Notes: generated by a model not told the origin, from the letters alone. 64,000 bases of DNA from Echinometra lucunter (GCA_029962745.1 CM057158.1:10303780-10367779), one strand, 5' to 3'; shown: positions 14,860 through 29,291, counted from the stretch's first letter. Program-made: numbers and translations.

Positions 14860-15010
14860 GGCATTAATGTCCTTTGGCCAGATATATATCTACATCTGCC
14901 ACACTCTACCCAGGTGTAGTAAATGGGTACCTGGTAGGATCCTTTGGTGAACTAAACGCTGCGGTTGGCAGAGCTTTAGTCGCTGTAATATCCAAAGTCC
15001 TTTGGAAGCG
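14860..15010 (+). repeat. SINE fragment (3' body)
   Basis: Carries the block ATCTACATCTGCC...CTACCCAGGTGT...AAATGGGTACC, the conserved body of tRNA-derived SINEs of marine invertebrates. The tRNA-like head is not recognisable here, so the copy is probably 5'-truncated. Family assignment is from recalled motif similarity. Confidence 0.5.
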
Positions 15011-16512
15011 CATGAGATAAAACGAGTTATCTGTATACTGCAGCACCAACAACAAAACCAATGTACACATTTCTTAGAAGTTAAACATAAAAGCGTTTTC
15101 CTATTTCGAAGACTAGAATTGTGTATCTACGAAATGAAAAGATTAAAAAAAAAGAGATTTATTAAAGACTACATTGAAGTACCTGTAAGATGAAAAAAAA
15201 AATTAAAAAGAAAAATTATTGATTGAGTATCGTACAAATACTCTTCCCTTGCCTTCTCAATTGTCACACCGAAAGCGCCAAGTTAGTGAAATGCTGTAAT
15301 TAAGACAGACAGCGAGAATTTTCCTTGATCATAATTTCGCACATATCTGATTACTTGTGACAACTTTAAACATAATACCGTAATTATAACTGACGTGGTA
15401 TTTACACAAAATACCCCGTGCCTTTCTCATCATTTTGACAGAAGATGAACGGTAGATAAGTCATGTTTCCACAGAATCACTTTAAACGAATCTAGCACTT
15501 ATTAGCGTGTTTATTGAGTTCCCTGTCAGGTTAGTGATTGGATGGACTGAAAGCGAGAGTCTCAATGTTGGTTTTTCTGACATAATATCGATAATAAAAG
15601 ATATTAGGCACGCATAGCAAATTAGTTGCATGTTTACAATTAATCAAACATGACATCATAAGTAGAAACACCCAGTGATATTGTAATATCACCGAAAGTG
15701 TACTAGGTAATTTCTTTGTTTGTTCAATAATAGTATGTTTGTATCTTATTAAGTGAAGGGCCAAAGTCAAATATCTAGCTTAGTTTTTGAGTTCGTTCCA
15801 CCATCTGTACAAACTAAGTAGACCATGCTCATTTTCAAGCTTAAAGCATAACACACAATATTCAAGAGGTCTACCTCAAAAAATTAGTAGCGAAAGCTTC
15901 CAAATCCAAGATGGCGTCCAAAATGGCCGCCATTTTGACGGAATTTGAATTTTTCAAGATAAAATTTGATAGAAACATCCAATTGCAACAAAATTGGTCT
16001 CATCTGAAAGAGAATTAAATTCCCTACAGTTTGATGCCATTTGTAAGTAATGTCAAAGTAATTCGGTCCAGATATTTAGTCAAAAAGTGTGTTTTTTGAC
16101 ATTTTTTCCCCAAAACTGAAAATTTGCAAAATGCATGATTTAGTATAAATCAAGAAAAAATGTAAGAATTATCTTGAAACCTTCCAGAAAACTTTCTTGA
16201 TATTCAATAATCATCTGTGGAAAATTAGAAAGCAATACCATTCTCCGTTCTAAAGTTATAATGTCTCAAACTTGAAAACTCATATTTCATAAATTTCTCT
16301 TCTTGCATATGCATGTGTTATATTCCCATAGACTATAATGCATTAACATGCATGTGCCCTGTACAAAAGTGCAGACGTGGATTTTCGCTCTACAAGCCAA
16401 GAAGGCCATGCTTATATTTGTGCTTATTGACATGCATGTTTGTAACTAAACTTGGATGATAGATGCCTTACACAAACTCCAGTGTTATTGGGGAGTCAAA
16501 GGTCACATATGT

Positions 16513-16831
16513 AGGTCAAAGGTCAAATGAGGTCAAATGTTAACATTTTTCCGTGCATATTTCTACTGGGGTTGGTAACTTTAGAACCATAAGTCCATTT
16601 GTAACCAAATTTGGATAGTGGATGCCTTTCAGGGACATAACTGGTATTTGAGGGTCAAAGGTCATGTATGTAGGTCAAAGGTCAAATCGTAAAAAATTCA
16701 TGCATATTTCTACTGGGGTTGGTAAGTTTAGAACCATAAGTCCATTTATAACAAAACTTGAATAGTAATTACCCTTTAAGGACCTCATTGTTATTTGGGG
16801 GTCAAAGGTCATGGGTGCAGGTCAAAGGTCA
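16513..16831 (+). promoter_or_regulatory. Three DR1-type nuclear-receptor half-site pairs (left arm)
   Basis: AGGTCAAAGGTCA, two AGGTCA half-sites one base apart, occurs at 16513-16525, 16672-16684 and 16819-16831. This is the classic DR1 binding form for RXR heterodimers and HNF4. Variants starting GGGTCA lie between them. The motif is seen; function is inferred only, since the sites are part of a repeat unit. Confidence 0.35.
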
Positions 16832-18971
16832 AAGGAGGTCAAATGTTAAAACTTTCCTGCAATTTTCTTTTGGGGTTGATAGCTTTAGAACGATGACTCC
16901 AAACTTGGATGGTAGATGCCCTATATAGTGACCTCAATTCTGTTATGGGGCTTGGGTTGTAGGTTTATATCATTTGATATTGAATATATGGATGCAAACT
17001 TTGCATGAGATACATGTACATATGTTCTTCACAACTTTTCATTCTGTTGTTGACATTAATCATTGTGACTCTTCCACGTATAAGCAGGGAGCCATAAGCA
17101 GAAAATATATTTAGATCATAAAAATTGTTAGAAACTTTAAATTGGAATTAAATAGGTCTCAGATGAAAAGATTTTTTTTTGTACAACTGAATGCCCTTCA
17201 TGAGGGGTGTTGAGTTACCATGCAATTTATTCTATATTTAGTGGGAAAATATTGTTTTTCTACATACCCCCCCCCCCCCTCCATGAAATTAGTGAAAGTG
17301 AGAGTAGGGTCAGAAAGCACCGGGATGGAAAGGTTTCAATATCATTATGTAAATAGATATATGATAGATAGATGAAATGGTCCTTATCATCTTGCTTCGC
17401 AGCCAATATATAATGGCTATACAATTTTGAATGTGTTATATTCTTTGAAATTACAAATTACACATGTCACATTTAATGGAAAGAAAATAATAACTATAGA
17501 AATATGGTAAAATGGCAGCGAGAGCACTCTTTCAAAGAACACTTTAAATATTCTAGTGTCATTAAGTTATTTTTTCAACTCATTGGAAGTCGTTCTTTGA
17601 TTTATCTGGTGCAGTTGTGGTTATTGTATTATATAACTTGAATATAAATTAGTACAAAATGACTTCACAAGATAATAAGCTATCATAAGCATGATTAGTA
17701 AAAAAAAAAAAATGTCTAATTTCTCATTCGTTAAAAACTCATTATTTGTATATTACAGTTTATTATTTAGCATAATTATATACATCAAAATTTTAATTAG
17801 ACAGCTAACTTTAAGTTGATTTTAACAGCGGCATAAAAAAGTCAATCCATAAAATCCATAAAAATCCATAAAATTAACAGTGTGCATGCATACAAATATC
17901 AACAGAAGAAATTGGACCAGTTAATACAAAATAGAATTAAAATACAAATACATAAACATTGTACCTTTGCACTATCTCTTATTCGTGTAGCAATCGGAAA
18001 CGGCAAAAAGGACTGTTTTGTAACCTTTCTGTTTTTGAAATTTTGGTGCTTTTAATAAATTGTACATAATATTAATGGCAACAGGCAATTAAAAAGTGTA
18101 GACGCAGCATTCTACATCTCATACTTCCAATTAGCTCATTTTAAGGACTTTCTAATATGTTTTGTAATCTTATTCTAATTTTTTTTCAGGGAGCTGAATA
18201 TTTCACTAGGTGAATACTTAATTGTAAACAAATTTGTTTACGAATCATGAATTTCTCCCATTAAGCTTCTTTATTTGTTAAGTACTCAAGTTGCCAATGA
18301 AGACAAAAGCTTAATCCTCAAGGAAAGGATGAATATATCAATAATACGATGTATTTGTATGGTTCAGAGGTACCTTATACTATTTCCAGACATCTCAGCA
18401 TGTAGATACTTGTTTTACAGCGATTTATTATATGCAGACACGTGGGGAATCCCAAATAAGTTCCTACTGTATTGATACCTACCATTTTTGCTTTATCATT
18501 TGATCAATAAAGTTCAGGATACAATTATCCATAACTCAAAGTGGGATTGAGGCTAATGCATTCTTTGACACAATCCCAATGTTTCTAGTTTTTATTCTAA
18601 TAAGTATTAAAAACAAGGGACTCAAACACGGTGATGGGACACCATGCAGGTGAACTGAACCAGTAAATGGTACGATCAGGGAGAAAAGGGAGAAAACTCT
18701 TGAAAATGCCGTTTTCCTAGTGGTTGTCTAAAATAAGTCCTGGGGATATTAAATGTAATATCACTGTCGTTTTCAAAGAAAATTCTCTTTCAAACCAAAT
18801 GAAAAATTATCACATTATATCATTAATCTCGCTGAAATTAAGGATCACAGGTTTTCCGTTCTTTCTGGGCCACCCTGTATAGGGCATCTACCATCCAAGT
18901 TTGGAGTCATCGTTCTAAAGCTATCAACCCCAATAGAAAATTGCAGGAAAGTTTTAACATTTGACCTCCTT

Positions 18972-19295
18972 TGACCTTTGACCTGCACCCATGACCTTTG
19001 ACCCCAAATAACAATGAGGTCCTTAAAGGGTAATTACCATTCAAGTTTTGTTATAAATGGACTTGTGGTTCTAAACTTACCAACCCCAGTAGAGATATGC
19101 ATGATTTTTTTTACAATTTGACCTTTGACCTACATACATGACCTTTGACCCTCAAATACCAGTTATGTCCCTGAAAGGCATACTACTATCCAAGTTTGGT
19201 TACAAATGGATCGACTTATGGTTCTAAAGTTACCAACCCCAGTAGAAATATGCACGGAAAAATGTTAACATTTGACCTCATTTGACCTTTGACCT
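18972..19295 (-). promoter_or_regulatory. Three DR1-type half-site pairs (right arm)
   Basis: Inverted copies of the left-arm motif, reading TGACCTTTGACCT on the plus strand at 18972-18984, 19119-19131 and 19283-19295. Conservation of all six copies matches the general arm identity and does not itself prove selection. Confidence 0.35.
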
Positions 19296-22151
19296 ACATA
19301 TGTGACCTTTGACTCCCCAATAACACTGGAGTTTGTGTAAGGCATCTATCATCCAAGTTTAGTTACAAACATGTCAATAAGCACAAATATAAGCATGGCC
19401 TTCTTGGTTTGTAGAGCGAAAATCCACGTCTGCACTTTTGTACAGGGCACATGCATGTTAATGCATTATAGTCTATGGGAATATAACACATGCATATGCA
19501 AGAAGAGAAATTTATGAAATATGAGTTTTCAAGTTTGAGACATTATAACTTTAGAACGGAGAATGGTATTGCTTTCTAATTTTCCACAGATGATTATTGA
19601 ATATCAAGAAAGTTTTCTGGAAGGTTTCAAGATAATTCTTACATTTTTTCTTGATTTATACTAAATCATGCATTTTGCAAATTTTCAGTTTTGGGGAAAA
19701 AATGTCAAAAAACACACTTTTTGACTAAATATCTGGACCGAATTACTTTGACATTACTTACAAATGGCATCAAACTGTAGGGAATTTAATTCTCTTTCAG
19801 ATGAGACCAATTTTGTTGCAATTGGATGTTTCTATCAAATTTTATCTTGAAAAATTCAAATTCCGTCAAAATGGCGGCCATTTTGGACGCCATCTTGGAT
19901 TTGGAAGCTTTCGCTACTAATTTTTTGAGGTAGACCTCTTGAATATTGTGTGTTATGCTTTAAGCTTGAAAATGAGCATGGTCTACTTAGTTTGTACAGA
20001 TGGTGGAACGAAACCCCCCTTTTCTGCTTTTGGCCCTCCGCTTATATGTATTTTTGTTGTAGGGCCTCGACGGAAAACAGTGCTTAATCACTGATGGATC
20101 CACCCTAAATGAATACATAAATGAATAGATAAATAAATAAATGGATAATTTTGAATCGAATCATAATGAAAGACTAAATAATGTTGCCTGTATTAACGGA
20201 GGCAGATCCGGGAATCACTGACCAAGACGGGAGGGGGGGGGGGCCTCACTTCTTAGAGTCTAAGAAATTAGATGAAACGGTGAGGAGCAAACAATAACAA
20301 AAAGCTCTCTACTTCCTCCGGAGACTACAAGTAGATAACGTTTGCGCATTTGTTGTGATTTGTGATATGGATGTTCCATTTGTTTTCTCCAGGGGAATTG
20401 TCCCATATGCCCATGCTGCTCTCACTTTGTGGGAGAAGTAAATGAGAATTAAATAGCAATTTATGTATTTTTATCTTCACTTTAAAACTAAATGAAAAGG
20501 TTTGGATAACACTATTGTTTCATGGTGAATATCTGAAATTTCAAATAAAGTTGCAAACTTTTCGCGTAAGTTTTGAATTTTTCTAACAAAACCAATCAAT
20601 ATAGATCATGAGGATAGAGGTGACACGCACTGCAATAATATAGAGCCCAAACGTTCTGTGCCTCAGTGGTAATCCATTTGCTTGTGTGCAGTCTGATGAA
20701 TTTCTGCAGACAAAGATTGATTTCAGCGAACATGGTGAACCGACCATTGTGAATTTGAGTCCTCTTGCCTACTTTTTTATGCTCCCACTCATTTGCAATC
20801 GATTGCTCTCAAATCGAGGTTCACCATTCGGCATGTTCGGTCGGAATTCAGTGAACCGAATGAGGCCATTTTTCACCAATTTCCTCTCTATCATGTCTAT
20901 TTTACATGTGTTTTCCACATTTTCACTTAATATTTCTGTATCTCTAGATATTATAATGCGTCTTCTTTCCTACATCATAAGTGGTGTATTGGTCATGTTG
21001 GTTAGACCCCCATATCACACACAATGTAAAGCCCCCGATATCTCTGAACCATACATGTATACTAGTATTCTCTCTCTCTTTCTCTCTCTCTCTCTCCCTC
21101 TCTCCCTCTCTCTCCCTCTCTCTGCTTCTTCTTGCAATGCCTGTTGCCAAGAGCAGGTCAAGAGCAGGCCAAGAGCATGTTGTTCCTTATTCAGCAAATT
21201 TAATTTTAGTGGAGATGCCCCCTTTTTAATCTTAAGACAGGTGCTTTTGTTTTTTTTGCACTACAGATCTACAATTCATATTTAATCTATAGAACGCAGA
21301 GAGTCAGTTCTGGCAGATGGTCGATTTGAATACGATATTTTGTTTTACCTGATTTAATTGATTTTATGTTAGTCTCCTCATTTCTGTTTATTTCGACCCT
21401 CTCTCCCTGCCCATCGTTCTACTTCTCCCTCCTTTTCCTTAACTATGCATTCTTCCACTTTCTATCTTTCTCTCTCTCTCTCTTTCTCGTTCATTTATAG
21501 CTCTTTGCCTCCTGTGGCTTTTCCTTATATACTCTCCCCCCTCTCTCTTTCTTTATTTGTATGTATGTCTCTCCAATTATTGCTAATTCTTGTATATCAT
21601 TGTATTCTGTTTTTGTTTTTCATCTGTTAACCACACCACCCTCCCATTAAGACTTTATGTCTTCTCTCCCCTCTGTACCCCACTCTCCTTCTTTTTGTCT
21701 CTCTTTATTCTCTCTCTGTCTTTCTGTATATCATTGATTATTGTTTGCCATCCAGTGCTAAATCGCTTTTGAATTGATCAGTTTGAGTCCAGCATGATGT
21801 CCAACGGGCAGAGTACAAGTCAAACGAATTCCAGAATTACGAATACGTCTATAGTCTCAAGTTAAAATTTCCTTTCTAGTAGTAAGCTTTAGTGTGTGTT
21901 TTGGCTGTGCACAGCTTCCGAGACTAACAGCATGCAGATAATAATAATAATAATAATAAAAATAAATAAATAAATAAAATAGATTAAAATAAAAATTGTC
22001 AGAAGATCACTCACCGACAATTCGAACACAGGTGCTTATTCAGTCGATAATTGTTATGATCACGTGATGATAACAGGCAAGTGATCATGGTGATGATGAG
22101 GCATTATAATGATAACCATAATAGCCTAATTTGTGTGCCGCACATATTAAT

Positions 22152-22450
22152 TTGATTGATTGATTGATTGATTTTCTTCTGCATTCATAAATTTTCGGTA
22201 ACATATTGAAGATAAAATACCAAAGTACTTTCTGACAATGAATCATAAAATAAGCAAGTACATGTCACAATCATTTTTCATATACAAACACGAAATGATA
22301 AATTGTCGAATTTTTATAATCGAAACTGGACTCAACCTCGGTGGAGAGTGGCAAATGTAGATTAATGTCTTGCCCATGGACACTAATGCCTTGGCGAGAC
22401 ACGCACCATGAACAATGTGATCCACAGTCCAATGGCATGTCCTCTAGACC
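22152..22450 (-). repeat. tRNA-derived SINE, minus strand, with (TCAA)n tail
   Basis: Read on the minus strand, the sequence starts with a decayed tRNA-like head (TGCCATTGGACTGTGGATCAC), then GGGCAAGACATTAATCTACA and CTCCACC, the typical SINE body, and ends in a (TCAA)n tail at 22174-22152. Order and tail fit a SINE mobilised by a tetranucleotide-tailed LINE. The B box is degraded. Confidence 0.55.
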
Positions 22451-24329
22451 ATGCATGAAACCTCTATTACATCCTTAATCATGATAAATGCAGTATAAAT
22501 CAGATAAAGATAACAAGAGAAAGTGGAAGACATATAGGCTGGAAGAATCAATCAGATGTGATTATCAGTTTAGCCGTACTGAATTTAACAGTCAGCTGAT
22601 GCAGTCTGGTGAAATTTAGTATGAATACAACAACAACAACAACAACAACAAAAAGATAGCCCAATGAAATAGGAAATGAAATGACAATTTATCAAGATAA
22701 AATCAGAAAATTACCTAAATCAGTCTGGATTTGGTGAAATTTCCTGTCCGGATTTATCTGGTAAGTGGTAAAAAATCAATACAAAGAAAAAGAAAATCAA
22801 TTTCCCACGGAATGAATCGCGTTCTAATTGCAGCTTTAAAGGAGAAAAGGAGTAATATGTTGGAGACCATATAGTCTAGACGTAAATGTTTAAAATCATT
22901 ATGTTATGTTGAAAGAGAATATAAAAACTAAAACAATAAAAAATCAAGATGAAAGTTGAAATTCTCAATCATTACGTCATGGTTGGGTTCACCATATCTA
23001 TGAATTAATTTCCACATAATTGGCTAGGTACTGTCTAGCTCCACTGTTTCTTTTCATTTTTAAACGTGATGAAATTGGCTGCATTGTTCTTCCATTTCTT
23101 CTTGTTCAAATGCTCAGTATATATCAATATAACTACTTATTTGCTAGTCTCAGTCTTCTTGTGAACAAGTCTCAATCAGTATTAACGAAAAAAAAAGTTG
23201 TTATTTCCTATACCATGATTTTCTTATTTTTCTTACACTTGGGTCCACTGACACCTGCATACAAAATGGAGTTTTGCAGAAAATAATAGCGAATGAACAC
23301 TCGGTTAAGATTTTTACTGCCAAAAACCAGACATGCAACTGGTTTTATTTTATATACATCTGTTTATCTATTTTATGTATAGTAAATTGGGCCAGACCAA
23401 CCTATAGTGCAAAGTCATACAGGCATGAGGACAAATGCTACATGAGATAGTACCTCTGAAGTAAGACAGATGCCTTTTTTATCCAAGTATCTCGGAGTCA
23501 AAGCTTATCCGATTGATTCCAATTTGCAACTGATTGGAAAAGAATTATTAGTCATACAGAAAAGTATTGCCTAAATTAGAATGGTACATTACAAATCTCC
23601 ATTACTGGTCTAGATTGTAAACTGTGTTACAAATACATTTTTGGATGAAACGTACATTACTGAGCACCCGATAATCCTCATGCGCAGGTGGGGGTAAGGT
23701 TTCTGGAAGGAGAAAAATCTCAGTGCCTCGTATGCGACAATGCTCCTGAAATGGATCTTGACATGTTGGTATTCACGATTTAATCAAATCTTGATCAGCG
23801 TGATTTGTGCCCTTTCGTCATAATACATGATCCATCTTAGTGAAATGTGCATCGTAGTCTAACAGCGCGAGTGTCTTTGTCACGTTGATCGAAGACAAAA
23901 ATCTTTACTTGGCTCGACGGAAACTGCAGCCATGTAAGTCCACAGTGAGATGCAATGAACATTTAAATTTCACAAAGACATATTGTCTGAATCCATACTG
24001 AATTCAGTTGTTATTCCATCCGGTTTTGAAGCAAATTTCACAAATCCTTATTGATATGATGATACGAGTTTACAGAAAGTCACAGAAAGGACATGTTTTT
24101 ATTTTTGGTAAGCAAAATCATGGCGCCAGTTACATCATTCGGCGGAGTTTTAAAAATAAACATGTATTGGTAAGAGAGAGAGAGAGAGAGAGGCTTGCCC
24201 TAACAAGACACACACACGCCCTCACACATTCATTGTCATAAAAAACAAGAAAAGAGAGGTTTGACAGACATGAAGAATAGAATGTTGAAAATATAGGAAA
24301 GTGAGAGAGACAGACAGAGGGACAGAGAA

Positions 24330-24368
<39 letters not shown>

Positions 24369-27300
24369 AGTGATACCCTGTTTTTAAAAATGGAACGTGG
24401 ACACTGAGAGAAGAAAACATAGGAAGAGCGAGAGAGGGGATGGTTGGGGAGAGACAAAAACAAAACCCTGAAGAAAAAAAGAGAGAGGATGGGGAGGATA
24501 GAGACAGAGATGCAGGGTTTGGTAGCCAGGAACCTGAAAATGACTTTCAGCCAGGAAAAATCACGATTGACCTTCACCAACGACTCCATTCTCAAATAAT
24601 GAGCGATGATGAACCTCATTGACGAGATCGAACTGAGAAGAATGGCGAGATGGAAGTAGAAACCGAGATGGAAAGTGCTCTCTTAAACAAACAGGTGTAA
24701 AAAAAAAAAAAGTCCACGTTTTTAGGAGTCATAATTTATTAGGGATCATTTCATTTCGAACTGGAAATCCACGCTGAAAATTATGTCTTGAATCGGAAAA
24801 ACAAATCAAATAAACTCCAGAGTAGTGATTTAAATGACCAATTTGAGAGGGGATTCCCGTGGATTTCCATTCCAAAACGAAGTATTCCCTAATTATGACT
24901 CATCAAAAAGTGCATTTCTACTCTGTTCTATATTTCTACTATGTATGCTCAGAGAGTGAGTGACAAAGTTCACGGAGAAAAAAAAAATCAGTTCCGAAGG
25001 CGAAGACTACTTCGTCGTGTTTTCTCTAGGATCGTTTTCCATTTCGTTCAAAGGTCGAAACGACGAGTAATTGATGAAGATTCCTGATCGGAGGGGAGTT
25101 CGTAAGTCAATCGAACTTGAGCTTCTTTTATCATCGAGTTCTCTCAATCTACCGGTCCATTTACCAATCCATTCGCTTGTACGTGATTCCAATGGACTCA
25201 TGTGATAGGGAATTTTCCCCCTCTAAGGCACTGGCTTGATTGGGAGGACAGGAAAGGATGGAGGAGAAGAGAGTGGCTGTTTGGCTTTGATATAGGAAGC
25301 TTGTTCATCAAAATATCAAAGGTTAGGCCGAAGTTTCCAATACCATGTATACATGGTAATAAGATCATTACTTCTAATTCTTGACCTACATTCACGATGA
25401 ATGCTAGCGTGACACTTAAGCATTATTTGTATGGACGCTTGAGAAAATCTAGACAAAAATCTCAGTGGAAAAATTATATAGCTTGTGCATAGCTGCCATA
25501 GTAGACTCTGTATCCCCCCCCCCCTTTCCTCCTCAAAGATTTGTTTCCCTCGGCTCAGAACACGGCGTATATTCATTAAAATGTGATCTTCAAAAATGGC
25601 AAAGAAAATTTGTTGGATTTCAGTGCAGATGAAACGGTTTTCTCTGTATATACACCAAGAGTATAGACTGGATAATTAACAGGGTCTCCACTCTTCCGCA
25701 ATTTGAATTTCTTGGACTAGCATGATGTTTTGCACGATTCAACCCAAAGTGATTTGTGACAATAGTTTTTGAAGTCGGGATATAATTACAGCAGACTACT
25801 TTTATAACTGAGACTTGATGTATCGTGCATACATGGGACTCTGAGCTATCCAAATATACTTCTCAAAATAGCCAAACACTAATAATATTTGTCAAAATTT
25901 TCCAGATTGTTGAATAATTGTTTGGTTAACGCCGATATAATTCTGATGATGAAATTAACAGATCACATGATATCAAATCATAAACATAATGTACATCCAA
26001 GATGGATCATGCAGAGATTACACATTCTACAAGGGTGGTGACTGTTTCCTCTTTTACAACAGTTTGTATTGTATTTCTCAATTTTTCTGAATCCCGTTTG
26101 ATTGGTTGATGATTGTTATATCATACATGCAAGCTATAGGATAGGTGTCATGTTATGCCAGGACTGTCATCTTCACATTCGCTCGAAATCTTTGGAAGCG
26201 ATTTTCTACGAGGATGAAGACTTTTAGTCTATCATCACCTGCAAATTACTCCAGGCCGCCTCTTGCCTCGCCTTGCACTCTCCGATCCATCGCACCCACG
26301 GCAGAGTTTGTCGACACTCAATGTCTAGTCGTCTATTCCAGCTAATTGCTGTCTGTGAATGATGGTACACTGTCTTTAAAAGCTAAAGATAAACCAATGG
26401 TATTCTTTTTCTTAAATTTTTATAGAATACGGCATAAGCAGTCTGCTCAAAGATTGTACTGTGTAACAAAACGAAAAAAAAAAAAAACATACAAAGTAAG
26501 TCAGGTTTAGCCCTCTCATATCATCATATTCTGATCCGAATCTCACTCTTGTTTGCAAGCCTTTATGAAAGCATATATTTTTAAAAATCTTATTTCAATA
26601 GATTCACTAAAGAGTTGGTCTATCGTAACACTGTTTCTTTTTTTAACACGAGAACCATTCATGTTACAAAATAATGGATATTTCAAGTAAAATATATCAG
26701 TTATAATGAATCTATGTACTCATGTTTGTAAAACCAAAGGCAAGGATACACACGCCGTATAATGACAATCAAACTATATCAATCCGAAAATACCAAAGAC
26801 TAGCCCCTCTAAAGTTATCATTTTCTACTCATTAAATTGGATATCTGACTGATGTAGGTCGATATAGGGCAAGATTTTCGTGAAAAGGACATTTGCCAAA
26901 TACAATATTTACTTATATCCGACAAATAAGTTTAACAATTTCAAAGAAACTCGCACTTACACACTGTTACATGTAAATTTGAAAAAGAAAGAAAAAAAAA
27001 ACATAATGCGTCTGGAGAGGATGCTGATGCGTGCCAAGGTAAGTTTTCGAGAAAAGAACATTGCCACCCCCCCCCCCCCCCCCCCATATATATAATTTGA
27101 TAAAAGGTGCATGATAGCCCAAAGCGTCTTGATTCTTAAAAACTCTTTACACTCTTGGAAATCAAACGCATTATAAAGTAATGACACTCTAAATATTTGA
27201 TGTTGTGGATAGGACTTCCCGTCTCGCATATGATGGCAATTTTACAACGACGGAGGTGCGTCTTCTCGCACACGTTTCATTAACTCCCAATTAAAGCAAT

Positions 27301-29235
27301 TTTCACCTCGACTGCACCGCAATTGTAACTGCTCTTTCAGCCCCTTTTATGGCGCCCCTTGTGGAATTCAGGTGAATGAGTCATTAATCTAGACGTGTAA
27401 ATCATATTTATCACAGATATTTCTGGTGTTCATTATCGTAATCGGTCGGTCGAAGTATGGCGGTAAGTAATGTATATGGTTTGAAAAAACAAAAAAACAA
27501 CAAACAAACAAGATAAAACCCTGGATTCAACAAACGAATGAGTCTGGAAAATACGCATTACATTTTGGCGCATCAGAACTAGGTTGTTGAAGATTGTATA
27601 TAAAAAGAAATTTAAAGCCAGATTTCATACTATTTCATATTCTTTCATAATTCAGGTGTTTTTCATGGAGACAGGGGCTTCTTAGGCCTACTTCCGCTTC
27701 TTACTTCCTCGTAACCATGCTAACTTTCAATAAGAATAGCAGTTACGAAATCTGTCGGTAGATTTTCCCCTCATTTTTCATTCGTTTGCAGTCCCTCCCC
27801 CCCCCCCCCCCCTCCCCCACTATCTTTTTCATCCACATAGTCATGATAGTTACTAAATTCAGGCACCTCTTCGTAAAGTACATGGAAAGTACAATGACAC
27901 TGCATGACACGAATATTGGGAGGTTCATAATCACGACAGTAAATGGTGAAAGCAAATGCTAATTTGATTTTCAGTCAGGATATCATAATTTTTCTTTAAT
28001 CCCGAACATTCTAAAGTTTCCATTGAAGTATTAAGTTTTTGGGTTAAGGAAAACTACTTTATCGCGTATTCTATGTAAACTTTATCATGAAATAAAATGC
28101 GTATTAAATTATGAACTTTTAAGTGGACAATGTATTAATATGTATGGATATTTGATATGAATTGTGTTGTGCATCTACAATCAGAGTCTGACAATTGCAT
28201 CACAATGAAATCTCGATCAGCCCTCAGTAAGTAGTTTAGTGGGCCATGGAGGTGTCGTGTTAAAAATAGAGAAAAATGCTAATTTGAAAATCATCCCCAA
28301 CGCCACTACAGCCCATTACCTATACAAAATTCATGATTCGATATGTTAACGCACTCTTCCCCAACCAAATTAATCATTAGTCAGTTAGCTGTGGGGTAGA
28401 TTAACTAATACATAATTAACGATAATGTAATGAGAATTTACATTAGTAACTTCTCCATGCTTTTTTGATGGAAATGGTTGTTACCAGGCCCTATCTAGGA
28501 TAAAAGTAGGGCCCCAAGAGGATGCTGATGATAGCATTTCTGATTGCACTGCCATGGAAAGCCTCTCGGTTGGCAGACCATTATGAATAATTAAAATGAT
28601 TTGGGGATGGCAGTGGTGATTTCTAAGTCAGTGGAAATACAACTATATGTGCGTGTACACAATCCTCAGCGGTTGCTTTTTTCCATTGTATGCTGTTAGC
28701 CATCATTTTGCCAACCCACGATCACCTTTTGAATACATTTTGCTTTTCTATCCTTTTCGAATATTGTTGGCTTAAAGAGAAACTCGAGTCCTGGGAAAGG
28801 TGAAGACCAAATTTATGAGCCTTCTGATTATTTTTCATGTCAATTTTTAAGGATATCATAATGGAAAACTGCCCCCTTGAAAATCATTGCTCTTCAAATG
28901 CCCTCATATTCCAAATATGCATGACAAGAAACAGCTCGAGTGTTCGGCGCTAGCATTTTGCGTGTAGTCCCATTTTTGGTGTAAGCATATTCCCAAGGCT
29001 ATGTTGAGGGGTCAATTTGAACCTATCCATGGAAGTGTACTCCTCCCACTTGGATAGAACTAGTAGCAAGATTGGTTTATGTTTGTCAAACTGGACGTCA
29101 AATTCAGGATTTAGACTACTATTGAGTATGTAGGCCATATCAGTCAGTAAAAAGAGCCAACGTATGAAAATGGCAGAATCCGGCTGATCATGCAGATCGC
29201 TTCCGGCTATCTGCTGCAAAGTGATTTCCTGAAGA

Positions 29236-29236
29236 A

Positions 29237-29291
<55 letters not shown>
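29236..29291. repeat. (GAT)n microsatellite
   Basis: About 18 uninterrupted trinucleotide units. On the minus strand it reads as a poly-His run, which is a repeat artefact. Confidence 0.95.

Larger units (their letters stand above)
15752..20042. mobile_element. 4.3-kb fold-back element with 1.14-kb inverted arms
   Basis: Two arms, 15792-16928 and 18875-20012, are near-identical inverted copies of about 1,137 bp. I compared several hundred bases by eye and saw only scattered substitutions. Outside the arms, short ends AGTGAAGGGCCAAA (15752) and TTTGGCCCTCCGCT (20042) also pair and are flanked by TA on both sides, consistent with a TA target duplication. Each arm holds about three units of about 150 bp with GTTGGTAA(C/G)TTTAGAACCATAAGT and AGGTCAAAGGTCA. 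The central 1.95 kb is AT-rich with no transposase ORF. It lies in the 28-kb SMPD3-like intron, so its transcript could form a long hairpin. Likely a non-autonomous fold-back DNA transposon. Confidence 0.8.

Noticed and set aside
18275..18475. 66-codon ORF in the centre of the fold-back element as a transposase remnant
   Set aside because: No transposase motif or D-D-E/D pattern could be recognised in so short a frame.
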